Source of the DNA: Nocardioides thalensis
GTDB lineage: Bacteria; Actinomycetota; Actinomycetes; Propionibacteriales; Nocardioidaceae
Assembly: GCF_013410655.1 (NCBI RefSeq)
Contig: NZ_JACCFP010000001.1
Coordinates: 930,001 to 994,000 of the forward strand
Direction: 5' to 3'
DNA: 64,000 bases
The notes under the pieces are model-generated. The model did not search any database and was not told the origin of the DNA. It saw nothing but the letters and a program-made list of their open reading frames with translations. How positions within the stretch are numbered: position 1 is the first letter of the stretch; the number at the start of each line of letters is the position of its first letter. Positions 26,272 to 34,767 of this stretch are shown here, piece after piece. The position numbers and the translations under genes are program-made.

Positions 26272-27662
26272 ACACAGGCAGTGCGCTGCGCGCACGCTTC
26301 GACTGGCCCCTCCACCAAGCAGTCAGCTCGGTCAGCCCCACCGCCCGCGGCCAAGTCGCTTCAGCCGTCACGACGGGACGGCTGACGGCAACCGTTGCAC
26401 CTAACTCCGCCTGGGTCACGGACTTCGAATGGAACTGGATCGACCTTTTGGAATGGCTTGCGCTCTCGTGGAAGTGGCTCCTCGGCGAAGACGGCCTTCC
26501 AGTCACTTATGACTTCGCGACGAGCACCGATCTTGATCGCTTCATTGGGCAGGCCGCCGAAGACAAGAAAGAAGCGCTTTGGGACTTCCTGGACGTGCAT
26601 GACCTTGCTGCTGGCCTGAATGGCGCCTGGTCATCATCGTTGGTCGTCTGGCGCGAGGGCTTGATCGGTCACATTCTGACCCCGGACGCACACGTCCAGG
26701 AGCCGTGGGAGCGCACTCGCGCCGCGCTCGAGCAGCTTGGCGACGAAATCAGTAAACGGCTGAGCCAGACTGATGACATAGATGAACGGGGTTCGCGTGC
26801 GCTCGCCTCATGGACCGCTCGGGCGCAGCTCCGAACTGAGGAGCTTGTGCAGATTGCCGGACTTGCTGGTTCCGCTGCGACTCGCGTCGCCGACCGGACC
26901 TCGCTGCATGACTCGCGACTTGAGGATTTGCCACGTAGCGAGGTGTACGCAGCTGCCAAGATGGTCTCCGGCCTGTCCGCATCGGTGATCGACCGCGTGC
27001 TCGACAGTCTTGAATCCATCCCGTTGGTGGACATGAACCCCATCAACGAGGTGACCGAGCGACTCCTCGGAAACGATGTGGCTCCCTCCGTGGCGACGCC
27101 CCACGAAGAGGGCTACCAGTACGCGAGTGCGTTCAGAGCACTCATGGGCCTCGCCCCAGAAGAGCCATTCGACCCACGGGCATGGTTAACAACCATGGGT
27201 ATCCATCAAGGTCAGGTGGACCTTCAAACGTCCCAAATCGATGCGGTCGCCGCGTGGGGTACGTCCCACGGGCCAGGCGTTCTCATTAACTCGGTCGGTC
27301 GACATTCCCAAGGGCCCCGTGGCGTTAACGCGAGCCTTGCGCATGAAATTTGCCATCTACTTGTCGATCGCAACTCGGCACTGCCCGCTGCCGAAGTCTT
27401 TGGCGGTCGGATCAACGAATCGGTCGAGAAGCGCGCCAACGCCTTTGCCGCCGAACTCCTCCTTCCTCGAGAAATTGCCGGACGCGCCTTCGTCGATGTG
27501 TCTGACGAAGATGAAGCGCAGGATCGGGTGCAGGCCATCAGTTGGCGCTACGGCGCAAGCAGAGAAGTCGTTGCTTGGCAGGTCAAGAATTCTGGACTTC
27601 CAGTCGCAGACGACGTGCGCGGGTATCTACGAACTCTTGTCAGCAGAGCTTGGGAGTACTGA
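26268..27662 (+). CDS. ImmA/IrrE-family metallopeptidase with long N-terminal domain
   Basis: 464 residues from ATG 26268 (GTG 26253 possible). The C-terminal third is an ImmA/IrrE zinc peptidase: LAHEICHLLVD supplies H359-E360 and H363, and EKRANAFAAELLLP the conserved glutamate helix. The N-terminal 280 residues are mostly helical and unrecognised, with many charged heptad-like segments. ImmA/IrrE peptidases cleave repressors of mobile elements or stress regulons. Coupling with the 128-residue upstream protein suggests a two-gene conflict or regulatory module. Base composition is lower in GC than core genes, consistent with transfer. Confidence 0.85.
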   Translation: MNTGSALRARFDWPLHQAVSSVSPTARGQVASAVTTGRLTATVAPNSAWVTDFEWNWIDLLEWLALSWKWLLGEDGLPVTYDFATSTDLDRFIGQAAEDKKEALWDFLDVHDLAAGLNGAWSSSLVVWREGLIGHILTPDAHVQEPWERTRAALEQLGDEISKRLSQTDDIDERGSRALASWTARAQLRTEELVQIAGLAGSAATRVADRTSLHDSRLEDLPRSEVYAAAKMVSGLSASVIDRVLDSLESIPLVDMNPINEVTERLLGNDVAPSVATPHEEGYQYASAFRALMGLAPEEPFDPRAWLTTMGIHQGQVDLQTSQIDAVAAWGTSHGPGVLINSVGRHSQGPRGVNASLAHEICHLLVDRNSALPAAEVFGGRINESVEKRANAFAAELLLPREIAGRAFVDVSDEDEAQDRVQAISWRYGASREVVAWQVKNSGLPVADDVRGYLRTLVSRAWEY

Positions 27663-27805
27663 GCTCCTGTCGTGCGACACGGGTCGGTTCGCACGTCTCA
27701 TGGCTGCGTCTTTCCGCCGCCTGTCGGCAACGGCAGACGGCTGCAATGCGAGGCCCGCATGTCGTTGCCGCGCCGCCCCGACGACCTTCGTGGTTTGATC
27801 GAAGT

Positions 27806-28168
27806 ATGGCCGCTACCTGCAACGTTCTCCGATGCACCTCGGAAGGTGCCGAGATCGTCGATGTCAGCGGAGAGCACCAGCTACGTCTTGAAGCCATCGT
27901 CTGCACCGAACACAAGGCTAATATGGACGCTGGCGCTCGGTGGGTCTGGGACGACCAGATGGATGCCCGTGCGCCGCTCTTGATGGGCGAGGATCTACCG
28001 CCCGTCTTGACGTCTTCGCGAATGGAGGTAAGTCACATGAGCAGTCTGGGGCGGACGAAGATGCTCCGACTCGAGTTCGATCGGGGCGACGGGACGAGTG
28101 ACTACGTCATCTTCGAACTTACGCCCGAGGCCGCTGAAGGGATCAAGAATCTGTCGCGCACGATGTGA
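27806..28168 (+). CDS. Hypothetical protein with N-terminal Cys/His pairs
   Basis: 120 residues from ATG 27806. The start CNVLRC and IVCTEH give a possible C-x4-C...C-x2-H zinc site; the C-terminal half (LRLEFDRGDGTSDYVIFELT) looks like a beta-rich domain ending in a helix. No family recognised. It lies between the ImmA/IrrE gene and the broken nuclease, and could belong to either. No good ribosome site is visible. Confidence 0.5.
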   Translation: MAATCNVLRCTSEGAEIVDVSGEHQLRLEAIVCTEHKANMDAGARWVWDDQMDARAPLLMGEDLPPVLTSSRMEVSHMSSLGRTKMLRLEFDRGDGTSDYVIFELTPEAAEGIKNLSRTM

Positions 28169-28315
28169 CACCTGCTGTTCGCCGTAGAACGGCGTGGGAG
28201 CGCCGCCATGCGCTGTTTGCCGAGGGTCTGACGCACGAGCGATGGCGGGTGCGTCAAACCGCCGCGTGCCCTGCGTTCCAGAATCAGGTTCACTGGTCGG
28301 CTGCCCTGGACTACG

Positions 28316-29284
28316 TTGCCAAAGGTGACCGCCGAGGACGCCGCTACCCCGAAGGATCGCAGCGCCGTTGTCGCCGCGCATCGCGCCCACCAAGCACGTT
28401 GGCGCACTGAGGAGCTGGATGGCTGGCCACCAGGTCCACCGACACATCCGGGCGCCAGAAGGCGGTACGCCACCATCGCTAGTTGCCCTGCTGAGGAGTG
28501 GAAGGGGCAGCGCGTCGAGACGGCTGGCCCGAATCTCATGTCGCCGGCCGCGATCGAGTACCCGAAGGTTCGCTGCGAACAACTGGCCGCTACGGGCGGC
28601 CTCGCGGAGCAGGACCGCCTCTTTCGAAATCTCCTCTCGAGTCAGCCCATCGCGTTCAGCATCGCCGGCGAGCTCCGTCGTCACCGCGACGCAGCGGCGT
28701 CTGTCCTTGGCATGCTCGCCGACGTCGACATCGATCGGTTCGAGGCACTACCTGATGACACACACACACATTTGGATGGAATCGAGGCCGAGTGGGCGCC
28801 ACCCATGGATCTACACACGGGGCGATCGCTCCGGGTTCGACATCGCAACTCACCAAGTCCTCGGCACCGGTGACTCGCACCTATTGACCGTTGAAGAGAA
28901 GTACATCGACACGTTTTCAGTCAAGAAGGTCGACTACGGCAGGTATCAAGAACACCTCGCTGCATTGGGTCTGTCGAAAGGCGCCACCGACCAGCTCGTC
29001 GCAGATGGATGCAGTCAGTTCTTGCGCTCCGTGATGCTGACGGACTCCGTGCGGCGTCGTGGTGTCCGCGGCGGTAGCGGCATCGACCACGCCATGGCTG
29101 TGGTGCTTGCTCGCGCTGACGACATGCAGGCTAGGAGGGTCGTAGACGCCATCAAAGGGCACGATCTTCCGGTGAGCGTGGACTTCTGGAGCCATAGGAC
29201 TTCTTTGATGCGTGTGAGGAGCAAGCCACGCTATCCGGGTGGGCACAACGAATGCGACGACGGTACGTCCTTGTCGCTGGGTGA
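28316..29284 (+). pseudogene. PGN_0703-like restriction-type nuclease, two frameshifts
   Basis: Frame 1 (from TTG 28316 or GTG 28325) gives IEYPKVRCEQLAATGGLAEQ, LFRNLLSSQPIAFS and IEAEWAPPMDL. Near 28820, in an ACGGGGCG run, the frame changes and continues with DRSGFDIATH and LLTVEEKYIDTFS, the D...E-x-K core of a PD-(D/E)XK nuclease. After VDFWSH (about 29195) a second shift restores DFFDACEEQATLSGW and YVLVAG, ending at TGA 29282-29284. Rejoined, the protein of about 320 residues matches the PGN_0703 putative restriction endonuclease family. Inactive as written. Confidence 0.8.
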
Positions 29285-29350
29285 CCTGTCCCCTCATCGC
29301 ATCATTCCGCCGCTTTCGATGCGCGGACCCGCGTGCGCTTGACTGAGCTG

Positions 29351-29860
29351 ATGGCCACCCGACTCCTGCTCCTGGCGGACACGCATGTGCCGAAACGCGC
29401 TCGTGACCTGCCGCCGGAGGTGTGGCGCGCGGTGGAGGTGGCGGACGTCGTGATCCACGCGGGTGACTGGGTCGACGTACGTCTCCTCGGCGAGCTCGAG
29501 GCGCGGTCCGACCGCCTCGTTGCGTGCTGGGGCAACAACGATCACGGCGAGCTGCGCTACCGGCTACCTGAGGTAGCGAGAGTCGAGGTGGAGGGCGTCC
29601 GCGTAGGGGTGGTCCACGAGACCGGGCAGGCCAAGGACCGCGAGGAGCGGATGAGCCGCGCCTACGCCGACCTCGACGCGCTCGTCTTCGGACACAGCCA
29701 CATCCCGTGGGACACGGTCACCTCGTCGGGCTTGCGGCTGCTCAACCCCGGCTCTCCAACCGACCGGCGACGCCAGCCGCACTGCACCTACATGACCGCG
29801 ACGGCCGACAAGGGTGAGCTCAGAGACGTCGTCCTACATCGGCTGCCGCCGCGGCTCTAG
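29351..29860 (+). CDS. Calcineurin-like metallophosphoesterase (YfcE/MJ0936 type)
   Basis: 169 residues with every metal motif of small YfcE-type phosphodiesterases: LADTHVP (D-x-H), HAGDWVD (G-D), GNNDHGE and FGHSHIPW. These normally bind two Mn or Fe ions and cleave phosphodiesters; substrates in vivo are unknown. ATG 29351 precedes the first strand directly. The gene marks the right edge of the accessory region, and its C-terminal two thirds occur as a decayed copy at 20605-20933. Confidence 0.9.
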   Translation: MATRLLLLADTHVPKRARDLPPEVWRAVEVADVVIHAGDWVDVRLLGELEARSDRLVACWGNNDHGELRYRLPEVARVEVEGVRVGVVHETGQAKDREERMSRAYADLDALVFGHSHIPWDTVTSSGLRLLNPGSPTDRRRQPHCTYMTATADKGELRDVVLHRLPPRL

Positions 29861-29877
29861 ACCGCCGCGAGCGGTCT
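29859..29877 (+). terminator. Weak hairpin after metallophosphoesterase gene
   Basis: AGACCGC and GCGGTCT form a 7-bp stem with a five-base loop directly at the stop codon. No T-run follows, so factor-independent termination would be weak. It lies between convergent genes. Confidence 0.35.
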
Positions 29878-30030
29878 CCGAATCTCCGCGCGAGCGAACG
29901 AGCACGGGTCCCGGCGCAGTCGTCAGCCCTGGCGCTTGCCGGGGGCCCGACTTGTGCGGGTCCCTGACCCGCGCCGGTCGACCGCCACTGCCCGTCACGA
30001 AGCCAAGATAGGCACTAACGGAGCCAGGAC

Positions 30031-30822
30031 TCAGCGCACGAACCGGTTGCTGTGGTCGGCCTGCAGCCGCGCCTTCACGCTGAGCAGCGTCTCGATGATG
30101 TGGTCCTCGCGGTTGCCACCGAGGCGCGTGATCGGCACGGCGACGCTGATGCCGTCGACCACCGGGTTCGCGAAGGGCAGCGCGACGCCGAAGCAGCGCA
30201 CGCCGACGCAGGACTCGTCGCTCTCGGCGGCGTAGCCCAGCTTCTCGGCCTGGTCGATGACTCCCAGCACCTCGTCGCGGTCGGTCAGCGTGCGGTCGGT
30301 GATGGGCGCGATGTGGTCGGGCACGAGCGCGGCGCGCTCGTCGGCGGGGTGCTCGGCGAGGATCGCCCGCCCCAGCGCCGTGGAGTACGCCGGCAGCCGC
30401 CTGCCGACGGGGGAGTGCATGCGCAGCGGGTGCACGGACTCGCGCTTCGCCGTGTAGATGACGTCGGATCCGGCCAGCCGGCCGAGGTTGACGGTCTCCT
30501 CGGTGGCGCCGGCGATCTCCTCGATGACGCCGGCCGCGCGCGCGAGCACGGGGTCGGCGGCGAGGTAGGCCGAGCTGACGACGAGCGAGTGGATGCCGAG
30601 CTGGTAGACGCTGCCGGTCGGGTCGGTCTGCAGCCAGCCCCGCGACGTCATCGTGCGCAGCAGCGCGTGCAGGCTGCTCTTCGGGATGTTGAGCCGGGTC
30701 GACAGCTGGAGCTGGGTGCCGGGTCCGTTGGCCGCGATCTCGTCGAGCAGGTCGAGGGCGCGCGCGGCTGACTTGACCGGCCCCGCGGCGCCGTCCGCGG
30801 TCTTCGTTGCTGCTGCTGGCAT
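30031..30822 (-). CDS. IclR-family transcriptional regulator (KdgR-like role)
   Basis: 263 residues from ATG 30822; longer upstream starts add unlikely sequence. The N-terminal winged helix-turn-helix (residues 20-75) shows QLSTRLNIPKSSLHALLRTM, and the C-terminal IclR effector domain contains RLPAYSTALGRAIL and ESCVGVRCFGVALPF. It is divergent from the kduI operon, and related palindromes stand in the shared intergenic region and before the oxidase and tautomerase genes. By analogy with KdgR it probably represses these genes until 2-keto-3-deoxygluconate or a relative accumulates. Confidence 0.9.
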   Translation of the reverse strand: MPAAATKTADGAAGPVKSAARALDLLDEIAANGPGTQLQLSTRLNIPKSSLHALLRTMTSRGWLQTDPTGSVYQLGIHSLVVSSAYLAADPVLARAAGVIEEIAGATEETVNLGRLAGSDVIYTAKRESVHPLRMHSPVGRRLPAYSTALGRAILAEHPADERAALVPDHIAPITDRTLTDRDEVLGVIDQAEKLGYAAESDESCVGVRCFGVALPFANPVVDGISVAVPITRLGGNREDHIIETLLSVKARLQADHSNRFVR

Positions 30823-30880
30823 CAGCGTCCCTCTGGTCGAGCGAGTGGTGTGCCCACATTGTGACCTATTCGAGCCAAGA

Positions 30881-30896
30881 GTCCACATATATGGAC
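30881..30896. promoter_or_regulatory. Predicted IclR operator 1
   Basis: GTCCA-CATATA-TGGAC, a perfect 5-6-5 palindrome midway between the IclR gene and kduI. It fits autoregulation of the IclR gene. Shares spacing and consensus with sites at 30943, 40535, 40565 and 47060. Confidence 0.7.
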
Positions 30897-30909
30897 GACG
30901 TTCAACCTC

Positions 30910-30938
30910 TTGACCGTGACGGGGGTCACGTGTACGGT
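30910..30938 (+). promoter_or_regulatory. Predicted kduI operon promoter
   Basis: TTGACC (30910-30915) and TACGGT (30933-30938) are spaced by 17 bp. The spacer is a CRP-like element, GTGA-N6-TCAC. Transcription would begin inside operator 2, an ideal repressor position. A closely similar layout (TTGATA, GTGAC-type element, ATACGGT) stands before the oxidase gene. Confidence 0.6.
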
Positions 30939-30942
30939 CCTG

Positions 30943-30958
30943 GTTCACATAGATGAAC
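30943..30958. promoter_or_regulatory. Predicted IclR operator 2
   Basis: GTTCA-CATAGA-TGAAC, a perfect 5-6-5 palindrome just downstream of the predicted kduI -10 box. Binding here would block initiation of the whole ketodeoxyuronate operon. Confidence 0.75.
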
Positions 30959-30988
30959 GCAGTTCACGAAATCGAGGGAGTTCGCCCA

Positions 30989-31807
30989 GTGATCCAGGTC
31001 CGCTATTCGACATCGCCGACGAGCGTGGAGACCGCCCGCGCTGTGGACCTGCGCGACGACTTCCTCATCGACGACCTCTTCCACGAGGGCGAGGTCCGCG
31101 CCACCTACACCCACGACGACCGGATGCTCATCGGCGGCGCCCTCCCCGGCTCCGGCCAGCTCGACCTCCCCGCCTGGGAGGAGGTGCTCGGCGTGACGTC
31201 GCACCTCGAGCGCCGCGAGCTCGGCGTGATCAACGTCGGCGGCGAGGGCCACGTCGTCGTCGACGGCGAGAAGTTCGAGCTCGGCCACCTCGACGGGCTG
31301 TACGTCGCCCGCGGCTCGGAGGTCGCGTTCGCCGGCCCGGAGGCCGCGTTCTACTTCGTGTCCGCGCCCGCGACCGCCGACTTCCCGACGACCCCCCTCA
31401 AGCACGCGGACGTCGAGCCCATGAACATCGGCTCGACCGATGGGGCCAGCGAGCGGCAGCTCTTCCGCTACGCGTGGGGCGAGAAGCTCCGGACCGCCAA
31501 CCTTCAGTTCGGCGTCACCGTGATCGCCAACGGCTCGGTCTGGAACACGATGCCGCCGCACCTCCACGACCGCCGCACCGAGGTCTACCTCTACGTCGAC
31601 CTCGCCGAGGACGACCGGGTCTTCCACTTCCTCGGCAAGCCCGGCGCCACCCGCCACCTCGTCGTCAAGAACCGCGAGGCCGTGATCTCGCCGCCGTGGT
31701 CGATCCACGCCGGCGCCGGCACCGGCTCCTACGCCTTCATCTGGGCGATGGCCGGCGAGAACAACGCCTACACCGACCTGGCGCCCGTGCCGCTGGAGGA
31801 CCTGTGA
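30989..31807 (+). CDS. kduI: 5-keto-4-deoxyuronate isomerase (KduI)
   Basis: 272 residues from GTG 30989, which has GAGGGAG seven bases upstream; the ATG at 30953 lies inside the operator and is less likely. KduI is a zinc cupin that converts 5-keto-4-deoxyuronate to 2,5-diketo-3-deoxygluconate. The zinc motif is visible in MPPHLHDRRTEVYLY (about residue 190), with the final cupin strand PPWSIHAGAGT; the family opening VRYSTSPTSVETARAVD is also clear. It is the first gene of an operon reaching kdgK. Length is near the usual 278 residues. Confidence 0.95.
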   Translation: MIQVRYSTSPTSVETARAVDLRDDFLIDDLFHEGEVRATYTHDDRMLIGGALPGSGQLDLPAWEEVLGVTSHLERRELGVINVGGEGHVVVDGEKFELGHLDGLYVARGSEVAFAGPEAAFYFVSAPATADFPTTPLKHADVEPMNIGSTDGASERQLFRYAWGEKLRTANLQFGVTVIANGSVWNTMPPHLHDRRTEVYLYVDLAEDDRVFHFLGKPGATRHLVVKNREAVISPPWSIHAGAGTGSYAFIWAMAGENNAYTDLAPVPLEDL

Positions 31808-32583
31808 CCCACACGCCTGGCGCAGGGCGTACGTCGCCCTTCGACCTCACGGGCCGGTGCGCGGCCGTGACCGGGGCCGGTCGCGGCCTCGGGCAGGCGG
31901 TGGCGATCGGCCTCGCCGAGGCGGGCGCCGACCTCGTGCTGCTGGGCCGCCCCGGCAGCCAGACGGCGACCGAGAAGGCGATCCGCGAGCTCGGACGCGA
32001 CGTCGAGGTCGTCGACCTCGACGTGGCCGACCTCGGCGCCGTCGAAAGGGTCGCCGCCGAGGTGACCCGCGACCGCCAGGTCGACATCCTGGTCAACAAC
32101 GCCGGGATCATCGACCGCGAGGACGCCGTCGCGGTCACCGAAGAAGCGTGGAGCCGGGTCGTCGACACCAACCTGACCGGGCTGTTCTTCCTGTGCCAGG
32201 CGTTCGGCCGGCCCATGGTCGAGCGCGGCCACGGCAAGATCGTCAGCATCGCCAGCCTGCTGTCCTTCCAGGGCGGCCTGCGGGTGGCGTCGTACGCCGC
32301 CAGCAAGCACGCCGTCGCGGGCGTCACCAAGGCGCTGGCCAATGAGTGGGCGCCGCGCGGCGTGCAGGTCAACGCCATCGCCCCCGGCTACATCGCCACC
32401 GACAACACCGCGCCCCTGCGCGCCGACGCCGACCGCTCGCGGTCGATCCTCGAGCGCATCCCCGCCGGTCGCTGGGGCGACCCCCAGGACATCGCCGGCG
32501 CCGCGGTGTTCCTCAGCTCGGCCGCCGCCGACTACGTCAACGGGCACGTCCTCGTCGTCGACGGCGGATGGATGGCCCGATGA
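31804..32583 (+). CDS. kduD: 2-dehydro-3-deoxy-D-gluconate 5-dehydrogenase (KduD-like SDR)
   Basis: 259 residues, a classical SDR starting at GTG 31804 (GTGA overlap with kduI). It shows TGAGRGLGQAVA, NNAGIIDRED, SIASLLSFQGG and the catalytic SYAASKHA, with the C-terminal GHVLVVDGGWMAR typical of KduD. The enzyme reduces 2,5-diketo-3-deoxygluconate to 2-keto-3-deoxygluconate with NADH. The kduI-kduD pair makes the specific assignment secure compared with other SDRs. Confidence 0.92.
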   Translation: MTHTPGAGRTSPFDLTGRCAAVTGAGRGLGQAVAIGLAEAGADLVLLGRPGSQTATEKAIRELGRDVEVVDLDVADLGAVERVAAEVTRDRQVDILVNNAGIIDREDAVAVTEEAWSRVVDTNLTGLFFLCQAFGRPMVERGHGKIVSIASLLSFQGGLRVASYAASKHAVAGVTKALANEWAPRGVQVNAIAPGYIATDNTAPLRADADRSRSILERIPAGRWGDPQDIAGAAVFLSSAAADYVNGHVLVVDGGWMAR

Positions 32584-32671
32584 ACCACCCGCAACGCCGC
32601 TCGGGGCGCCGTACAAACCCATCACCCCACACCGCCGGAAGTCCCCTGGCACCAAGAATCGAGGATCGATG

Positions 32672-33757
32672 ATGACCCGCATGACCCGACCCGCCTCCGC
32701 CCTGATCGGCTTGTCCCTGGCGGCCCTCGCGTTCACCGCCTGCAGCGAGAGCGCCACCGGCTCCGGGGGCGACGACGCGGCGGGCGGCTGCGACCCCTCC
32801 GACGTCCAGCTGCTCGGACAGGTCCGCAACGAGTCCAACCCCTACGAGGCGGCCTGGCTCGACGGCGGCGACGCGTTCGCCGAGTCCGTCGGGCTGACCC
32901 AGGAGCGGCTCACCTACGACGGCGACTCCACCAAGCAGCAGGACCAGATCGCGCAGCGCCTCGCCGGCGACACCGAGTGCCTGGTCATGAACATCCTGCC
33001 CAACGGCGACTCCGACACCCCGCCGATCGTCGAGGGCGCCGAGGAGGCCGGGGCCTACCTGGTCACCCAGTGGAACAAGCCGGCCGACATGAACCCCGCC
33101 GACTACGACTACTGGGTCAGCCACATCACCTACAACGGCGTGGAGTCGGGCAAGCAGATCGGCGACGCGCTGGCCGAGGCGATCGGCGGCGAGGGCGGCA
33201 TCATCGCGCTCCAGGGCGTGCTCGACACCGCGGCGGCCAAGGACCGGTTCGCCGGCCTCGAGGAGTCGCTCGCCGAGAACACCGGCATGACGCTGCTCGA
33301 CGACCAGACCGCGAACTTCTCGCGGGCCGAGGCGCTCGAGGTCACCAAGACCCTGCTCACCAAGCACGGCGACGACATCAAGGGCATCTGGGCGGCCAAC
33401 GACGACATGGCGCTCGGCGCGCTCGAGGCGCTCCAGCAGGCCGGCCGGGAGGGTGAGGTCGCCGTCGTCGGCATCGACGCCGTGCCCGACGCGCTCACCG
33501 CGATCCAGGACGGCAGCATGACCGCCACCGTCTCCAGCGACGGCCCCTGGCAGGGCGGCGTCGGCCTCGCCATCGGCTACTGCGCCGCGATCGGCGAGAT
33601 CGACGTCGACGAGATCGACGAGGAGCACCGGGCCTTCTACGCCGAGCAGTTCCTGATCACCGAGGACAACGTCGCCGAGTTCACGACGCCGGAGACCGAC
33701 CCGGCCGACTTCGAGTGCGACAACGTCTTCGACCGCGCAGTGGGTCCCCTGTCGTGA
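32672..33757 (+). CDS. ABC sugar transporter substrate-binding lipoprotein
   Basis: 361 residues, a ribose-type binding protein. ATG 32672 (GAGG seven bases upstream) gives a signal peptide with lipobox FTAC, Cys24; ATG 32669 is possible. Features: QLLGQVRNESNPYEAAWLDG, ITYNGVESGKQIGDALAEAI, GIWAANDDMALGALEALQ and VVGIDAVPDALTAIQDG, the usual hinge and ligand loops. Lying between kduD and two permeases, it likely binds a uronate, deoxyuronate or related oligosaccharide. It ends in GTGA overlap with the permease gene. Confidence 0.92.
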   Translation: MTRMTRPASALIGLSLAALAFTACSESATGSGGDDAAGGCDPSDVQLLGQVRNESNPYEAAWLDGGDAFAESVGLTQERLTYDGDSTKQQDQIAQRLAGDTECLVMNILPNGDSDTPPIVEGAEEAGAYLVTQWNKPADMNPADYDYWVSHITYNGVESGKQIGDALAEAIGGEGGIIALQGVLDTAAAKDRFAGLEESLAENTGMTLLDDQTANFSRAEALEVTKTLLTKHGDDIKGIWAANDDMALGALEALQQAGREGEVAVVGIDAVPDALTAIQDGSMTATVSSDGPWQGGVGLAIGYCAAIGEIDVDEIDEEHRAFYAEQFLITEDNVAEFTTPETDPADFECDNVFDRAVGPLS

Positions 33758-34767
33758 CCATGACCACCCCTGCCGAGGACGTCGACGTCGCTTCGGCGCG
33801 CCCCCGTCCTCGGCGGGGGTTGTCCCTCCGGGACGCCGGGCCCCCGATCGCCCTGGTCGTGATCTTCCTGGTGTTCGCGGTGCTGAGCTCGGAGTTCCGC
33901 ACCTTCGACAACGTTCAGAACATCATGGACGCCGCCGCGGTCCTGGCCGTCGTCACCTGCGGCATCACGTTCGTGCTGATGATGGGGTCGATCGACCTCT
34001 CCGCACCCGGCGTCATGGGCGCCTCCGCCATCGCGGTCGCGCTCCTGGTCGCCAACAACCGCAACGACAACGACCTCGGGCTGATCGGCGTGCTGGTGGC
34101 GATCCTGCTGGCCGCCGGTCTCGGTTGCCTCAGCGGCCTCGCGCTGGTGCTGCTGAAGGTGCCGTCGTTCATGACGACGCTCGGTGCGTCGGCCATCGGC
34201 CTCGGCATCGCGACGCTGCTCTTCAACGGCGTGCAGCCCAACATCACCGACGGGATGCTGGAGAGCTGGGCCGTCGACCGGTTCCTCGGGTTCTCCTACC
34301 TCACCTGGATCGCCGTGGCCTGCGTGCTCGTGGGCTGGCTGATCCAGCGCTACACCCGGCTCGGTCGCTACGCCTTCGCCATCGGCGGCGCCGAGGAGGT
34401 GCTGTCGCTCTCCGGCGTCAACGTCGCCCCCTACAAGGTCGCCGTCTTCACGCTGGCCGGTGCGTTCTACGGCCTCGGCGGCGTCATGGTGACCAGCCAG
34501 CTCGGTGCCGGCCTGGTGCAGGCCGGCGACGGCTACGACTTCTCGGCGATCACGGCCGCCGTCGTGGGCGGCACCCTGCTCACCGGCGGCCGCGGCGGCG
34601 TACTGCACTCCGCTGTCGGCGTGCTCGTGATCATGGTGCTGACCAACGGTCTCGTGCAGATCGGCGTGAGCCCCTACTGGCAGGGCGGCGTCCAGGGCCT
34701 GATCGTCGTCGCGGCGGTCGCGGCCGCCGTACTCCCACAACGTCGCAGGAACCAGGTGGTCAAGTGA
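33754..34767 (+). CDS. ABC sugar transporter permease (RbsC-like)
   Basis: About 337 residues from GTG 33754 (GTGA overlap) or 335 from ATG 33760. Multi-spanning permease with CGITFVLMMGSIDLSAPGVM in the first half, then LKVPSFMTTLGASAIGLG, RYAFAIGGAEEVLSLSG and GGTLLTGGRGGVLHSAVG. It pairs with the 36284-37279 permease, with the ATPase gene between them. The membrane half of the importer for the kdu pathway substrate. Confidence 0.9.
   Translation: MTMTTPAEDVDVASARPRPRRGLSLRDAGPPIALVVIFLVFAVLSSEFRTFDNVQNIMDAAAVLAVVTCGITFVLMMGSIDLSAPGVMGASAIAVALLVANNRNDNDLGLIGVLVAILLAAGLGCLSGLALVLLKVPSFMTTLGASAIGLGIATLLFNGVQPNITDGMLESWAVDRFLGFSYLTWIAVACVLVGWLIQRYTRLGRYAFAIGGAEEVLSLSGVNVAPYKVAVFTLAGAFYGLGGVMVTSQLGAGLVQAGDGYDFSAITAAVVGGTLLTGGRGGVLHSAVGVLVIMVLTNGLVQIGVSPYWQGGVQGLIVVAAVAAAVLPQRRRNQVVK

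Noticed and set aside
18563..27662. A complete CBASS or other named defence operon
   Set aside because: No CD-NTase, SAVED, STING, NACHT or Cap2/Cap3-like gene is present. The candidate defence genes are separate units on both strands.
28316..29284. Programmed frameshifting in the PGN_0703-like gene
   Set aside because: The two shifts lack a slippery heptamer and downstream structure, and other genes nearby carry similar single-base lesions. Decay or sequencing error is simpler.
17874..29350. Insertion sequence or prophage as the cause of the accessory region
   Set aside because: No transposase, integrase, terminal inverted repeat pair, capsid or tail gene is visible. The repeats seen are copies of ordinary gene segments.
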